Notes under the pieces: model-generated
Database searches by the model: none
The model's input: only the letters and a program-made list of their open reading frames with translations
What the model was told of the DNA's origin: nothing
DNA from: Bacteroidota bacterium
GTDB taxonomy: Bacteria > Bacteroidota > Bacteroidia > Flavobacteriales > Schleiferiaceae
Length of the DNA: 64,000 nucleotides
Reading direction: 5' to 3'
Assembly: GCA_024742495.1 (NCBI GenBank)
Contig: JANSYJ010000003.1
Location: 248,001-312,000 of the forward strand
Shown here: piece by piece, positions 63,620 through 64,000 of the stretch
Numbering within the stretch: position 1 is the first letter of the stretch
How the letters are laid out: each line of letters begins with the position of its first letter
Position numbers and translations under genes: made by a program

Positions 63620-64000
63620 GCTTAGCTTAATCATTCCCCTCTACAATAGACCTGAAGAAATAAAGGAATTGCTAGAGAGTCTCTGCTTGCAATCAATTTC
63701 TGATTTTGAGGTTTTGGTGATTGAAGATGGATCCCAAGTGAAAAGCGAGGCCATTGTTCGCTCTTTTAGGGATCGCCTGGATCTTCATTATTATTACAAA
63801 GCTAATAGCGGTCCAGGCCAGTCGCGGAATTATGGCGCGGAACGTGCTCATGGAAATTATTTCATTTTCTTAGATTCAGATTGCATTATTCCACCCAAAT
63901 ATATTGAAGCGGTAAGGGCCTTTTTGGCTCAGAATCCCGTAGATGCTTTTGGTGGGCCCGATAGAGCCGATGAAAGTTTTTCATCAATTCAAAAGGCCAT
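63609..64000 (+). CDS. Family 2 glycosyltransferase, N-terminal part (3' end outside window)
   Basis: The frame from the TTG at 63609 gives LDLRLSLIIPLYNRPEEIKELLESL, then VLVIEDGSQVKSEAIV and YFIFLDSDCIIPPKYIEAV, typical of the GT2 nucleotide-binding half with its DSD metal motif. It runs off the window after 130 codons. Between an in-frame TAG at 63591 and the conserved sequence the only plausible start is this TTG, 11 bases inside the preceding gene. A single distinct GT2 of unknown acceptor, likely part of the same surface-glycan operon. Confidence 0.85.
   Translation, partial: MDLRLSLIIPLYNRPEEIKELLESLCLQSISDFEVLVIEDGSQVKSEAIVRSFRDRLDLHYYYKANSGPGQSRNYGAERAHGNYFIFLDSDCIIPPKYIEAVRAFLAQNPVDAFGGPDRADESFSSIQKA

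Noticed and set aside
1-64000. CRISPR arrays, tRNA genes, prophage or toxin-antitoxin modules
   Set aside because: No regular repeats, cloverleaf signatures, phage structural genes or small paired toxin genes were seen.

Overview
The window is a 64 kb chromosomal segment of a member of the Bacteroidota, most likely a marine Flavobacteriales (Cryomorphaceae/Schleiferiaceae-like). The evidence is two type IX secretion (T9SS) cargo proteins, one with a type A and one with a type B C-terminal sorting domain; Bacteroidota-restricted families (DUF3276, DUF4199, DUF5683, WbqC, DUF2339, the long form of NusB); a parA-parB-DUF5683-dapB-lepB-wbqC gene order; very weak Shine-Dalgarno use; and promoters resembling the Bacteroidota -7 element TAnnTTTG. 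Base composition looks moderate (low to mid 40s % GC by eye). No phage, IS element, CRISPR array or tRNA was recognised. Coding density is very high: no gene-free stretch exceeds 300 bases, and many genes overlap by 1, 4 or 8 bases.

Layout. 1-5.3 kb: the tail of a LytTR regulator, a tiny PID-CTERM-like membrane-anchored protein and a 1639-residue T9SS cargo protein. 5.5-13.4 kb: DsbA-like oxidoreductase, exonuclease VII (xseBA), SulP anion transporter, CvfB-like RNA-binding protein, YpdA-like reductase, a di-haem lipoprotein cytochrome and a secreted unknown. 13.4-19.4 kb: DASS transporter, a multi-PAS/GAF histidine kinase with a LytTR response regulator, and a degenerate nucleotide-sugar-dehydrogenase-like protein followed by a dense array of RNA hairpins. 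19.6-31.5 kb: clpC, gyrA, a glycine-rich T9SS-B surface protein, a hydrolase, a YebC-family regulator and a DUF2339 membrane protein.

31.6-39.2 kb is a light- and stress-flavoured island: lycopene cyclase, a cryptochrome/photolyase-family protein without the usual iron-sulphur cysteines, a 54-residue DUF2256 zinc-ribbon protein, a tightly overlapped TetR-ABC1 kinase-Nudix-esterase operon and a DASH cryptochrome. 39.4-43.7 kb: GH10 xylanase lipoprotein with a small barrel-like partner, acyl-CoA carboxylase beta subunit and an SH3-like secreted protein. 43.7-48.9 kb: the chromosome-partition/dapB/signal peptidase operon.

49-64 kb: FMN reductase, DUF3276, ABC exporter, leucine dehydrogenase, nusB-DUF1573-yajC, YbbR-coaE-nnr, a Sua5/YciO-family protein, fructose-6-phosphate aldolase, a TPR-PAS histidine kinase, the SRP RNA gene (ffs) on the minus strand, DUF4199 and two family-2 glycosyltransferases, the last running off the end.

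The items most worth following up are the PID-CTERM/T9SS pair, the nucleotide-sugar-dehydrogenase-like pseudoenzyme with its downstream hairpin cluster, the DUF5683 gene whose signal peptide has no canonical start codon, the cluster-less photolyase next to DUF2256, and the SRP RNA that overlaps the nominal start of a histidine kinase. All function calls come from reading the sequence; none was checked against a database.
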